NCBI GenBank assembly: GCA_029379385.1
Contig: CM055618.1
Coordinates: forward strand, 3,730,134 to 3,794,133
Direction: 5' to 3'
DNA length: 64,000 bases
Source: Quillaja saponaria
Lineage: Eukaryota > Streptophyta > Magnoliopsida > Fabales > Quillajaceae
Shown in pieces: positions 1 to 64,000 of the stretch. The notes below the pieces were generated by a model. It was not told the origin of the DNA and did no database searches. It saw only the letters and a list, made by a program, of their open reading frames with translations. The number at the start of each line of letters is the position of its first letter. Position 1 is the first letter of the stretch. The translations under genes were made by a program, and so were the position numbers.

Positions 1-600
1 GTCTGAACTCTTTGCATGATCTTTTCATGACAAGTTACTAATATTTTGGACGGAGGAAGGATGTTAAGTGTTAGAGGAGCTGTGCTTTCTTAGCTAGGAT
101 GATTAGTTGGAATGTAATGCAAGGATTTTTCAAGATTGTCGCATCCTAGGACATTCTTTCTTTGGTTTAGGAGTGTTTCAGGGTGTTTTTTTTATTAGTC
201 GACATGCATATGATTGACGAGCCATTTTGAATTAAGCTCATCTCTTAATATTTGTTTTTTTCAATACAGGATGTGTTCTTCTTGATTGGCCTTTGGTGTA
301 ACTAGGAGTACCTTTAAGGGTAACCCAGGTTTTAAAGCCTTTTGTGATCTTGTGCATAGTTACTAGGAACGTTGGAACCCCCTTGGAACCGTATTCCGGA
401 TCTTTTGTGCAATAATTTGTTGCAGGTTCTTCGGATGTGTTGCACGTTGGAACCCTCTTAGATCCTAACAAGGTTCTTTCTTCGGATGTGTTTTATGTTC
501 TATTGTAGTTGTGAGGATCATGATCACATTTTTTTGCATTGTTCTATTGTTCGAAACATTGCATCTTTGAAGACTAGTGGGTTTGTCCAGAAAGTTTGGA
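1..600 (+). mobile_element. LINE-1 3'-end relic
   Basis: Broken + strand reading around CAFLS..ISWNVMQGFFKIVAS and a following T-rich 3' region resemble the C-terminal zf-RVT part of plant L1 ORF2. The same stretch recurs at 10320-10600 and 34080-34560. No intact frame. Confidence 0.5.
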
Positions 601-619
601 GGATATGCTACTAATTAGC

Positions 620-1020
620 TGATGCAGGAAAAAGAGGATAAAAATTACAAAAAAGAAAAAAATTAAAGTAGCTGCAGAGTTACTGTAGCAGTTTTGTAGT
701 TACGGTTTTATATCTTTTTAGGGCCATTTTAGCTATTTAATTATGTACGGCTAGGTTTATATTAAGGGCCATGATTATGTTTTAGGGGATTGCCTCTCTG
801 TAAATAGAGGCCTTATTATGATGGTGTTGTAATATGATATTTTGATTAATTATATGAAATCGCTGTTGGCTTTTCAAGTTCTTTTAAGAATTTAGGGTTT
901 GCTTCTTCTAGCATCCTAAAAGAGCTTTTCCTTTATTTCCCTCCAAGAAACTTACGCCTCCGTGGAAATCAATCCTAGGTTTCTACCATATGGCACTACC
1001 GATTGTGTCATTAGCTTTAG
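620..1020 (+). mobile_element. LTR-like fragment
   Basis: Contains the look of an LTR R-U5 segment (CTGTAAATAGAGGCC, then TTGTAATATGATATTTTGAT). No partner LTR, primer-binding site or target duplication was found, so this is tentative. Confidence 0.3.
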
Positions 1021-1155
1021 GGGTTTTGGTATATGAAGAACGAGAAGATCCTTTGAGATGTGTATGTTTGTTGTGGTTTGGTGTGTATGACTTAAGACTA
1101 ATCCACTAATTTTGAGGGATGAATATTTGACCTTACAATTTCTATGGGATAACGT

Positions 1156-1943
1156 CAAGGTTGTCAAACCTGAGATCTTTTCTAAATCAGTGGGGGGCCT
1201 TACGATCGAAACATAAGATCTTAGCAAAAATTAAAGTAAGTTTCAAAAAAATGTACACCGTTAAAATGTCACAAATAGGCAATATAACATATTAATAAGA
1301 AAAAAAATGAAAGTAACACAATCTAACAATGAACCATTCCCATAGTTAACATGTTCAACAATTCAAATATAATACTTCTCGATGATTTCATTCAAGATAT
1401 TCATGGTCTAAGGTTTAAACATCACTTGAAATTGAAACAAACAACAAGTGCAAGTACTTCATACACAAGTTTTCAAATTATCGCTCTTCATGCAAAACAG
1501 ATGTAGATTTGCTGATTTCTCCTAAAATAAGCAACGAACCCGATTGAAAGCTGAACTGAAGGATGAAACAAAGAATTCAAACAAACCCAAGGATGAAGTT
1601 GAACAAAGTGCTGAGAAGTAAATGAAAGACTAAGTTATCAGGTCTGATTCTAAAGTGAGGTTCGTGAGGTACAAAGGATATAAGGAGAGATTTGTAAAGA
1701 GGTGGGTTGGGATGTGGTTTTTAACATCTAATTCCCAAGCAAAAATTATGGCCCGTTTTGCAAAACAGACCCAAATGAGTCTGTTTCATAAAATCGGGTA
1801 GGGATCCTAGTGAGGTTATTGAGTTTGAGCAATCCTGCTAACTTACCCATAAACTATTTTTAGTGCGATTTCGATCAACCAACATATGTAGAAACGTAAA
1901 CTTGTATGATTTTATGAGTCAGATTGTGATTTTGACAACCATG
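1156..1943. mobile_element. hAT-type non-autonomous element (degraded)
   Basis: Starts CAAGGTTGTCAAA and ends TTTGACAACCATG, near-perfect inverted termini. Flanking 8-mers GATAACGT and ACTAAAGT agree at 5 of 8 positions, as expected of an eroded 8-bp target duplication. No transposase frame. Same terminal family as 19841-20845. Confidence 0.55.
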
Positions 1944-2039
1944 ACTAAAGTTGTTTTCTTAGCTTCTTTATGGGCTTCTTCTTTAGGGGACTTTTTAGGG
2001 TTTCTTTAGCTGATAACAAAAGAGAACTAGAATTCTTTA

Positions 2040-2160
2040 AGGGTTTGAATGATTTAATGTAGTTTTTGATGTATATTGCCTTTTGGCGGGGTGTATTTGT
2101 ATCTGCCTTGTGTATAATGATATCGCCCTCCTTGGATAAAAACTTTACTTAAAAATAAAT
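2040..2160 (+). mobile_element. LINE-1 3' tail
   Basis: The segment around GGGGTGTATTTGTATCTGCC, followed by A-rich sequence, matches 9505-9585. This suggests a shared LINE 3' terminus. Confidence 0.4.
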
Positions 2161-2492
2161 AAAAACAGATCGGAGGGCCATTTTGTATTTGTTTTGTTGT
2201 TCTTTCCTCTATCTCACATTTTTAAGAGTAATTCTCTTCCTCCTTTCTTGTACTTTATACTTCCTTCTTATCTTATCAATATAATTTCTTCTTTTTTCCA
2301 AAAAGATATGTCTAAATATTAGTTATTGACTTTGCATATTCAATAAGTTATTGTATGTGCAAACTATCATAGTTTCTTGGAATTTGGGCACTGGCTTTCC
2401 TGATATGTTTGCTCTAATTTAAAAGACTATTAGAATATATATGTATATATTATATATCATATTAAGAATATATATATGTTTTACTTTTACAG

Positions 2493-55594
<53,102 letters not shown>

Positions 55595-55900
55595 TCATTT
55601 TATGCCTCTTATTTGTTGGTACAAATTTTGTTCACATCCTTCTTAGAATTCACAAAGTTCAAGTACAGTTCATAGTCAGAAAGCTTCTAAAGACTCTGAT
55701 AATAAAGATAATGTCGTTCAAGTACAATTCAGAGTCTTGAAATAGCAATGTATGGGATACGTATCAGATATATTATGAAAATGGTACACAATCTCAAAAA
55801 CTTGGAGATATATGTAAAAATATTATGTAATATTTATTTATGAATGATTGGTAATGTATATATTAATTAATTGTGCATGTTTGAAAGTTTGATTTGCCTC
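55595..55900 (+). other. SEC24: Probable SEC24 3' UTR
   Basis: Follows the stop codon. A canonical AATAAA occurs at about 55701 and T-rich sequence follows. The cleavage site cannot be set without transcripts, so the end is arbitrary. Confidence 0.4.
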
Positions 55901-57774
55901 TTCACATAATTTATATTTTTCTTTTATATATTTAATCTCCATCATTTAATAATTTATACATAATGCAGTCAATACATATTAACTAAATTAAATGGTGAAA
56001 TTTAGAAATAATATTTATATTTAACTATATTTATTTTCTTGTCATTTAAATAGCTTTAATATAATGATAAAGTTTAAAAATAATACTTATACTTAACTAT
56101 ATTTACAACTTATGGTTATACTTTCAACATTTAATTGTATAATTTAGTTTATATAACATAATTAGTCATAAGTAAGTGTATTTATGTAAAAAAACATTAA
56201 CAAATTTTATTAGTTACACTTTTTAAATTAAAAAAAATAAAATTAGCTCTTAGTTAAACTTTTGGAAAGAAAAAATACTAAAATATTTTTTTTATAAATT
56301 AAAAACTATATATCATTAAATACATTATTTTTATTTCTTGACATTAATTTCTATTATTACTTATTTTTTTTAATTAGCATTAAGAGAATCTTAAAAAAAT
56401 AAAAAGAAAATTAAGGTTTGTAGGATATAATATTTAAAAATATTAAAAGTATTTGACTATATTCTTAGATACAATTGGATATTAAGTATTTATAGATATA
56501 TTTGAATATTATAATGAACAATTATTCTTATTCATAACTTAAGATACGGATATGATTTGATCGTATCACAATAAAAAGGTATTTAGTTTATTGTTTGGTA
56601 CGGATGAATGTTCATTAGGAGGTTAAAGGTGTGAGGACTAATGGTCCATGGAGATAATTTCATAGCATGGAAGAATAGAAAATTAAGGTTAATTGTGTTT
56701 GGTTGAGGTTAATTGTGTTTGGTTGTGATAATAAATGTAAGTTAAGTTTTGACCTCTTTACATTAATCATGAATGTGATTTATCAAAAATTAAAACTTAT
56801 CATTTTTATTTAATTAAGTAATGAAGAATAAATATATCAACGAATACAAAGCAAGTTGTTTTTTTCTTTTTTACAGAGAACAAAAAAAAGGAAACAAAAT
56901 CGCTTCTAATTTTCATATAATTTTTAAACAATTATTTTATAAAGGTACTAATAGACAATATGTTAATACAATTAATAAATGAACCAGAATTATTTTATTG
57001 AATTCAAATATCAAAGGCCTTACATAATGAAAAACTACTCAGTGTCTCAAATCAATTGGTTTGGGTTTTTGAGCTTGCAAATGAATTGGCTAGACTGTCT
57101 AGCATTGTTGAGACTCAAATTCAATAAAATTGGCCGGTAGTCAAATATTAAAGCGTAATTGAAGCCAAAATAAGAATAGAACATATATTTCTCAATCAAC
57201 ATACTAAAATATGTATTAAACAATTAAAAATCTAAACTTAAACTATACACATACACAGATACACTACACAGAAGCAGGCCAGTAGGCAGCACGACAATAA
57301 AACATAAAAATTAGAAACACCACAAGTCCGAAACAGAGGCTCACAGAGAGTTCAAAGTAGTTTGATACCAACAAAAACAAACTAATTATTACAAACCAAT
57401 TATCAAGTATACTTCAAAGTTCAAGCTGCAAGGAAAATTCCAACTTCAGAAAGACAGCAGCCAGCACTACAGTAGTGAGCATTGAGTAGCCAACCAACCA
57501 GGGCAAGTTTAAAATTCAGAAATGCAGTAGCCAGCTGCAAGCAACAGAGGGCAGGACCAAACAAAGCAAAGCTAGAGGTGTAATTATGTTATTAAATCAA
57601 AGTAGGACAAGAGAATCAAAATATGTAGAATCAAACACAGACTGAAAAGACATGGAAATAAACTAAATAAGCTAAATCAGAAAATTAAAACAGAAACTTA
57701 GAAATTGTTATCAAACACAAACTAAAAAGACATGAAAACAAGCTAGGTAGTTACTTTATTAAAGAATAAATAAC
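55901..57774. other. Intergenic, AT-rich
   Basis: Strongly AT-rich to about 56600, then A-rich text near 57170-57750. No coding or element structure that I can support. Confidence 0.55.
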
Positions 57775-58600
57775 TTGTTGGCTGATCGACTTCAAATTAT
57801 CCAGGACACTTACTTAGATAAGTTTGAGTGCTTTATCTTTAAGACATCTACTTTACTTATTTTTATCTTCTAAGAATCTACTTATTAAAAAGTAGTTTGT
57901 CCATGAAATCTACTTTTTAAAGTAGTTTGTCCATGTTTGCTTGTGTTTTTCCTATTTATAGGATCCCTCTTCTAGGATGAAGGCATTGCTTATTATAATA
58001 TTTTCTATTTGGTGAGAAGTTTCTTTGTGAGTGCCTTTGTGAGCTGGTGTGAAAGTCTTTGCAAGCTTTTGCTATCTCATTGGTGTGACTTCAATATTCC
58101 ATGTAAGTGCTTGACTTAAAGTCTTTATTACTTTTATTTCTTACTTTTGTGTTATATTATTTGTGTGTGCACTTGCTTCCCCTATTGGTATTAGAGTCAT
58201 CTTGATGCTAGATTAGTGGATAATAACCTAAGATGAAAAGCTTTTAATTTTTCAAAGTCGAGAAGTAAACCCAAGTTTCCGAAGTCGAGGCATTGCTACA
58301 CCTGCTTAGTTTGTTAAGCAAGGACATTTAGGGTAAATTAAGTCCTTTGATAGTTTATCTTTTTTGACTCAAATCTCTAATGGCTAATTTTCTTAGGATG
58401 TTTTCTCGCTCTTCTAGTTCTTCTGGCTCTAATTCTAGTGTGTTTACAAAAAATAATAAAGAAATTATAAAAACTGAAAATCGAGAAAAAGAATTACAAA
58501 ACTGGAATCTACCTCAAACTTTTACTAGTCATATATATAGAAAAGGAAGTTTTAGTCTTAAAACAGATTGTTATAACTCGACACTTTAACTTGCATTTTA
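57775..58600 (+). mobile_element. Retroelement leader relic: LTR or endogenous pararetrovirus
   Basis: A TATA-like CCTATTTATAGGATCC (about 57949) is followed 235 bp later by TGGTATTAGAGTC (58186-58198), a Met-tRNA-type primer-binding site. An ATG frame at 58380-58589 (69 aa, Ser-rich start) then stops. A 17-bp repeat AAAGTAGTTTGTCCATG occurs twice upstream (57894-57938). Could be an LTR with truncated gag or a pararetroviral leader; no second LTR, capsid or polymerase text seen. Confidence 0.35.
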
Positions 58601-58785
58601 GAAAATTTCTACGAAAATTTTTGTGACTAGGTGACTAAATTTTATACAAAGAAAAATTTTCATAAATTGAAAACTTGTATAAATATAGAAATAATGCAAG
58701 AATTAATTTTTATTATATAATTGGTTAACTTGGAGCTTAAAATTTATGCGAGTAAATTTTTGTTTTATTAAGATGTACAACAAGA

Positions 58786-58963
58786 AAGGGCGAGCCTTGA
58801 GCAACGGTAAGTTATTCCTTTGGTGACCTATAGGTCACGGGTTCAAGGTGTAGAAACAGCCTCTTTGCATAAATGTAAGGGAAAGGCTGCGTACATGTGC
58901 GCCCACCCTCCCCCTACCCCCTGCAATAGCCGGGGAGCACTTTGTGCACCGGATGAGCCCTTT
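58786..58963 (+). mobile_element. Au-type SINE with 18-bp target duplication
   Basis: GGGCGAGCCTTGAGCAACGG head, B box GGTCACGGGTTCAAGG, conserved GAGCACTTTGTGCACCGGA, T tail. TTAAGATGTACAACAAGA flanks it at 58768-58785 and 58964-58981, identical. Shares TACATGTGCGCCCAC with the copy at 22761. Confidence 0.95.
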
Positions 58964-58981
58964 TTAAGATGTACAACAAGA

Positions 58982-61329
58982 TTAATTATGCATCATGTAA
59001 TTTTTTTAAGCTAGAAAGTAACTATATATATAAATATATATATCCAAGTAATAGGATTTAATTCACATCACATATTTATATATATATATATAATTGATAT
59101 TCACCACAAATTTTAGATTGACTTGGACCAAGATTTTTTTTTCTTTTTCCCTTCTTATTTCTTTTATCTATTTTGCTTCTAAGTCTTTCCCTTTTGTCCG
59201 ATTCCCCACCCTGTATCTTAATCCTTCTAGCTCCTTCTTCCCCTGCATTCACTTTCGTGATTTTGTCTTCTAGTCGAGCTCCACAGCTCTTTTTTAGGCA
59301 GCCAGCCTTTCTCTCTTTTCCATACCATCCACTATGCTGTCCAGTTCTTATTCTAGCAGCAGGTTTCTCCTTGCTTTGTGGTGAGTCCAGTTCAGCCTTT
59401 ATGCTCTGTTTTTGGCTTTCTTTGCTTCTGTCGTTAGCCACCTATCTTGCAGCCGAGTTGTCTTCTTAGGTGACTAGCTCATATTCTTTCCTCAACACAT
59501 TTTCGGTCCTATTTTCCACCTCTCTTTACACTTTTGTTTGAACCTTTCTGTTATCCACATGGTTCATCATATTTTGTTTAAGATTCTAATTGAAGCTTAT
59601 TTATGTTCCTTATACTAAGTTACCTGCTTGCTTCCATTTTCGTTTGTACTAATAATTAGCGTTGGTGCTTACTAAGTTTCTACCTATGTGATTTGGCATT
59701 GTATGCTTTTCTTACTATATTTTACTTTGTAAAATTCATAAGTTTCAAGCTGATGAGCTATTTGTGTGGCTATGGTGATCTATGGGTGTATTATGTAGTT
59801 TTGTTCGTATATGAGAAAGCTGCGTCCTAGAAATTGGAGACCTGCCTAGTGGGCTTTACTTCCTCTAGCCAATGTATGATCAATTTGATAAGAAATTTAA
59901 GGAAATTGAATTGGTGGTGAATTTTTCTAATTCAAGATTTGATTAGATAAATTAATTTCACGGTTAATAATTGAAATATAAGCAACATGAAAATTGATGA
60001 GAATTTTGTTAATTCTTATGGGATATGTATATAATATACTCATACACAGCAATAAAAGGAATCTATGCCCTTAAAATGTTTGATAAAAGGTTTAAAAGGA
60101 ACTAGTTGTGATGTAAGGATTAAAACTTAGTATATTCAAATCTTTGTGATTAGGGATTAAATTGAATTGGAATAAAAAGTTCATGAAAAAAGGGTAAAGA
60201 ATAGTTGGTTAATGTGGTGAGTTGAAGATTTGATGCAAATGAGTAGGAGGCATAAATAGTGGAGGGTAAGTTGTGAGTAAAGTGTTGGAAAATGAAAGTT
60301 AAGAGGTTTTAAGGAGGGGGGGGGGGGGGGGGGGGGTAAAGCCAAATTTCTTAGGTTCTGGTGCTTTCGGACCTAAATTAAATTAAGAGCTCAAAATATA
60401 AAATGTAGCTTATGGTTTTGAAATATTGTCAACAAAATTTCGTAGCTTGGTTTCGAATATGTTGTGAGTTAGAACTGTTAGACTCTGGCTAGTTCACGTA
60501 GGATTTTTAGTGCCATGTTTTCGGTTAATATAAAGAATTGAGTGGGTTCAAGACTAAGTTTAGGGAAAGTTCCTAAATAATAAAAGATAAAATATACTTT
60601 TCCATTAATAAACCTGATAAACAGAATTGGATTTTGTTTTTCCTAGAGAAAGTTATGTTCAATTAACTAAGGCAGGGCCAGAACTGTCAAAATCTTGCGT
60701 TTTGCAGACTTTGATGTAACTTCAAAATCTTGCGTTTTACTCACTAAGTGCTTTTTATCTTTTCTAATGGTTTCTTCTACCCTATGCATTGTCAAGACAT
60801 TTAAAATGTCTCTTTATTATTAACCTTACCACATAAAGTATAATTTATATTAATTGACATGTAATAGCTTAATGAAAAACTTTCATAAAGAAACTTATAC
60901 AAGTTGAGATATAAGCTTAGTAATTAAAAGATTATAACAATAACATTTATGAACTAAGTATTATTTGGGAATATGAATTTCAGTTTCGGATTCTAAAGTG
61001 GACCTGATGAGACTCATGGACGCAAGTGTGAGTGACCAATGGAATCTGTTACGAGTGAGTGGTTAATTGTTGCTCTTAGGGCTAGATTATTTTGTGTAAT
61101 TGTATGTGTATTTAAATAAATATGCAAGTGCAATGTTTTAGTGAGTTAATTGAATCATGCTTGTTTGAAATTGTTTGTGGCTGATAAGGGCCAACAAAAA
61201 ACAGATTTTTTCTGAGCAATGATTTTTATTTTGAAATTTAAAATCCAAGTGCACCTAAGGTATTTTGATTTAAAATCAAGAGAAACTTTGATTCTGAGAA
61301 ATATTGTTTTAAAGTGAGTGCTTAGCCCT
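58982..61329. other. Intergenic, possibly part of a long gypsy LTR
   Basis: TA run at 59076-59092, a pyrimidine-rich stretch at 59130-59460, a run of 21 G at 60316-60336. No coding signal. May belong to the LTR ending at 62055, whose start I could not find. Confidence 0.35.
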
Positions 61330-62070
61330 AGTGGGATGGACTATGTATGGAGATTAATTTGTTGTGCGGGCGTGTCAATGCCCAGCAGGAGGTGATACTG
61401 TTGTGCGGGGCTGAGTTATTCGTTGGCCTTTTGTTTGCTTTGTGTGCTGTGATTACTCTGATTTATTTTTGATTCTATGAACTATATAAATTGTGAATTT
61501 GTGACGTTTACGAATGTGTACATGTATTTCTAATTAAATCACGACGTTATTTTATATGTATTTGTATTGAGTGATGCTAGTATCCTGTGGATACGATTTT
61601 TCACTCACGGAGTCCGTAGGACTTATCCCTCTGATGGATAATATTTTTTTTCAGGAGTCCAATATATGGCGCATCCGAGTTTGTGACCTGCTGACAGAGT
61701 ACGACAAGGTATTTTTCAAGATCTCATACTTGAAGTTAAGGATGAAAGTTGTTGTCACACTAGAATGGTGTAATGTTTAATTTCGTATAATGTAATAGTC
61801 TAGATATTTGTCCTGGTGTTGGTGTGTGAAATTAGGAACACATATATTGTATTTTGAGGCACGTTATATAAATTTTTAGGAAGTTGCTATTTGTTTCAGA
61901 AAATAAACTATTACAGTGAACTTCTATTTTATAAAAGTTACTTTTATTCTTTGTTAGGTCATAAGTCATGTTTATCACTTTATTTTGAAGTCAGGGTTAC
62001 GGAGGTTTGGTTATCCAATCCTCTGGCCATTCATGCCTCCGTGAGGGGTGTGACATGTTGGTATCAGAGC
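61330..62070 (+). mobile_element. gypsy LTR 3' part with primer-binding site
   Basis: Sequence ends GAGGGGTGTGACA at 62055, then TGGTATCAGAGC at 62059-62070. Upstream text (GTGCGGGCGTGTCAATGCCC, GGATACGATTTTTCACTCAC) resembles LTRs of Tekay/Del-type chromoviruses. LTR start not located. Confidence 0.6.
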
Positions 62071-63199
62071 TTGGGTTTAGAGGTATGTGACTTCAAATAC
62101 TGGACGTTGTTGCTTTGTTTACGTACGTTACCCGGGCGTATGTAGGTTTTGTGATACGTTCTAATTCATCTTAAAACTTCAAGTTGTGATCCTTCAACGT
62201 GCCATTCTTGACCTTATATGATAGGTAGGCCTTAAATTCAATTGTATTTCCTTAGACTCGATAACATGTGGTTGTCATGTTATAAGCCACGTGGGGCAAT
62301 GAAATATCGACTTGAATAAGGAATTAACTAGTTAGAAAATACGGGTGATTTAACTGAGATCTTAGTTTAGTAATAGTAGCCTCCGTAAGAGGCAAACTTT
62401 TCAGTTTAGTTCAATAAACTAACCAGCCATTTATGAGATTAATATATTTAAGACTTTTGTAATGATAATAGAGAGCAAAGGAGAAAAGATACCTATTTGA
62501 TATAGGCTATGAACTTTCAAGGAACCCATCTTAAACCTATGTACTATTGCAGGGGAACTAACCGTGGAAATATACATACAAGTGTAGTCTATTCACTTCT
62601 TTCCAAGAGAGACGAAAGGTTTCCTTTTCCAACGTTAAGTTTGCAAACCAATCTCGATATTGAAAATTGATGCCTAGAATCAACACACTCAGTGACTGAA
62701 AGAATAAAGAATAAAGAATAAAGAATAAAGTCTAAATCATCTTAAGTTTGTGTATGGTTATGAATTATTGAAGAAAACCCACTTCAAACCTGTTTATTTT
62801 ATGATGAAATGGATCATGGAAATATATATACACGTCTAGCCCATCTATTTTCTCTCATGTTTTCGTCTTAAAAAACATGAAAAGTTTTCTTTTTAATGGC
62901 ATGCTTGCAAACTAATTTTAATATTAAATATCGAATCTCAGAAATAATACACTTTTCAATAAAAAGAAAAGAATGATTTTTTCTAATTATGTAATGATTA
63001 ACAGTAGTTGAATTTTTCCTTTCTCTAACATTTGTAATTTATTTAATCAATTGTAAAGACTTAAGGCTCATTTTACACTTGGAATATTATTAAGCTTAGA
63101 CTAAGAAGAAATAATGTTCTGAAACAAGATTTTAGCCACGCCTTTTGAAAACTTCCTTCACAAGTCTCGTTAATCAAGTCAAGGAAGCTACATATGTGA
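62071..63199 (+). repeat. Leader-like region with imperfect tandem duplication
   Basis: About 62500-62735 and 62740-62960 share CTATGAA/TTATGAA, CC.ACTT.AAACCT, CATGGAAATAT.TATACA and TTGCAAAC.AAT. A (AGAATAA) repeat of about four units lies at 62701-62728. No gag frame downstream of the primer-binding site. Confidence 0.6.
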
Positions 63200-63929
63200 G
63201 AAATTCTCATTAAATCTCCTGTAATAACCAGCCAAATCTAGAAAACTTTGAATTTCAGAAATATTGGTTGGTCAGAGCCAACTCTACTGTCATCTTTTTA
63301 GGATCCATACGAATTAAATTTAAACTTAGGGAATTTAGTGTAAAGCTTATTTTCCCTAAGTGTTTGTAATACAATACAAATATGTTGCTCATGTTCCTGC
63401 TTACTTTGAGAGTATACCAGTATGTAGTCAATGAAATTGATGACAAATTGATCCAAGAAAGGTTTAAACATCAAATTCATCAAGCAATCTTCGGAATGTC
63501 TTCCTTCTTAATTCGAAGTTGGGATATTTTGAATAAAGGTCAATCTTGGAAAATCACCGAGCTTCTTATAACAGATCAAATAAATCATTAATCTTGGAAA
63601 GAGGATACTTATTTTTAACTATGACCTTATTTAATTACTGATAATTGATACATAGTCTAAACGAGCTACTTTTTTATAAACAAAACAGGAGCACTCAAGG
63701 AGATGAATTTGGACGATTGAATCCCTTATCTAGTAAATCTTGTGATTGCACTTTTAGCTCCCTTAACTCACTAGGAGCCATCTTATAAAAGGATATAGAA
63801 ATTAGTTGAGTACCAGGTAATAAGTCAATGCTAAATTCAATCTCTAGAATGGAAGGAAGCCAGGAAGCTTTTCTGGAAATACGATCTAAAAGAGGACACT
63901 GTAACTAAGTATCCCTGACAAAGGCTAAA
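63200..63929 (-). pseudogene. gypsy reverse transcriptase relic (Tekay/Del-like)
   Basis: Minus strand at 63690-63830 reads [20 protein letters not shown], then [12 protein letters not shown]. 63298-63483 has FKPFLDQFVINFIDYILVYS. The family motif has two Asp here; this copy has Asp-Tyr, so the active site is lost. Orientation is opposite to the LTR and primer-binding site at 62 kb, so it is another insertion. Confidence 0.8.
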
Positions 63930-64000
63930 TGTCACACCCCCAAAATGGAGGTATGATTGGCCAAAGGAATGGGTGTCCATACCTCCATAACCCTGAATAT
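63930..64000. mobile_element. Possible LTR start at the window edge
   Basis: TGTCACACCCCC begins abruptly inside the antisense reverse transcriptase. It resembles the inverted end of the LTR at 62055 (GGGGTGTGACA). Only 71 bp available. Confidence 0.4.

Noticed and set aside
1..2492. Search for the preceding SEC24 exon with the zinc-finger cysteines
   Set aside because: No segment encodes the expected C-x2-C...C-x2-C text with a donor in the right phase. The stretch is LINE, LTR-like and hAT sequence, so the exon must lie upstream.
59076..59441. 121-residue open frame on the minus strand, Lys/Arg-rich
   Set aside because: Composition comes from a pyrimidine-rich tract on the other strand. 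It has no recognisable domain and sits in repeat-derived sequence.

Overview
The window is nuclear plant DNA from a dicot-like angiosperm with a large, repeat-rich genome. The species cannot be fixed from sequence alone. It contains one host gene, on the + strand: the 3' part of a SEC24-type COPII coat gene, in the plant clade that includes Arabidopsis At4g32640 and At3g44340. Nineteen exons can be placed from 2493 to 55594. They give one uninterrupted reading frame of 638 codons including the stop, starting just after the zinc-finger region and running through the trunk, beta-sandwich, helical and gelsolin-like parts. The 5' exons lie upstream of the window.

About 1.9 kb of coding sequence is spread over 53 kb because the introns are packed with transposable elements. 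Introns in the first half of the gene reach 7 to 15 kb; those in the 3' half are mostly 70 to 1200 bp. The largest intron (22684-37489) has a GC instead of a GT donor. It holds an Au-type SINE and a degenerate minus-strand Ty3/gypsy element (23133-33357), whose right LTR was later split by a young Ty1/copia element (27926-33162). The copia element has identical 121-bp LTRs, a 5-bp target duplication and only two visible coding lesions.

Other introns carry: LINE-1 relics (mostly sense strand), two RTE-type LINE tails, an old copia relic (15901-18525), a Tnt1/Tork-like minus-strand copia (39738-44990) with two solo-LTR relatives elsewhere, a TRIM with ATTTT target duplications (11022-11908), a non-autonomous hAT family with CAAGG termini (two copies with perfect 8-bp target duplications), and two Tourist-like MITEs with TTA duplications.

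Downstream of the stop codon (55592-55594) is AT-rich intergenic sequence. It holds a second Au SINE with an 18-bp target duplication, a possible LTR or pararetroviral leader relic near 57.8-58.6 kb, and gypsy remnants: an LTR end with primer-binding site at 62 kb and an antisense reverse transcriptase at 63.2-63.9 kb. No bacterial-type systems, tRNA or rRNA genes, or CRISPR arrays were seen. The interest lies in the splice structure and the datable nesting of elements.
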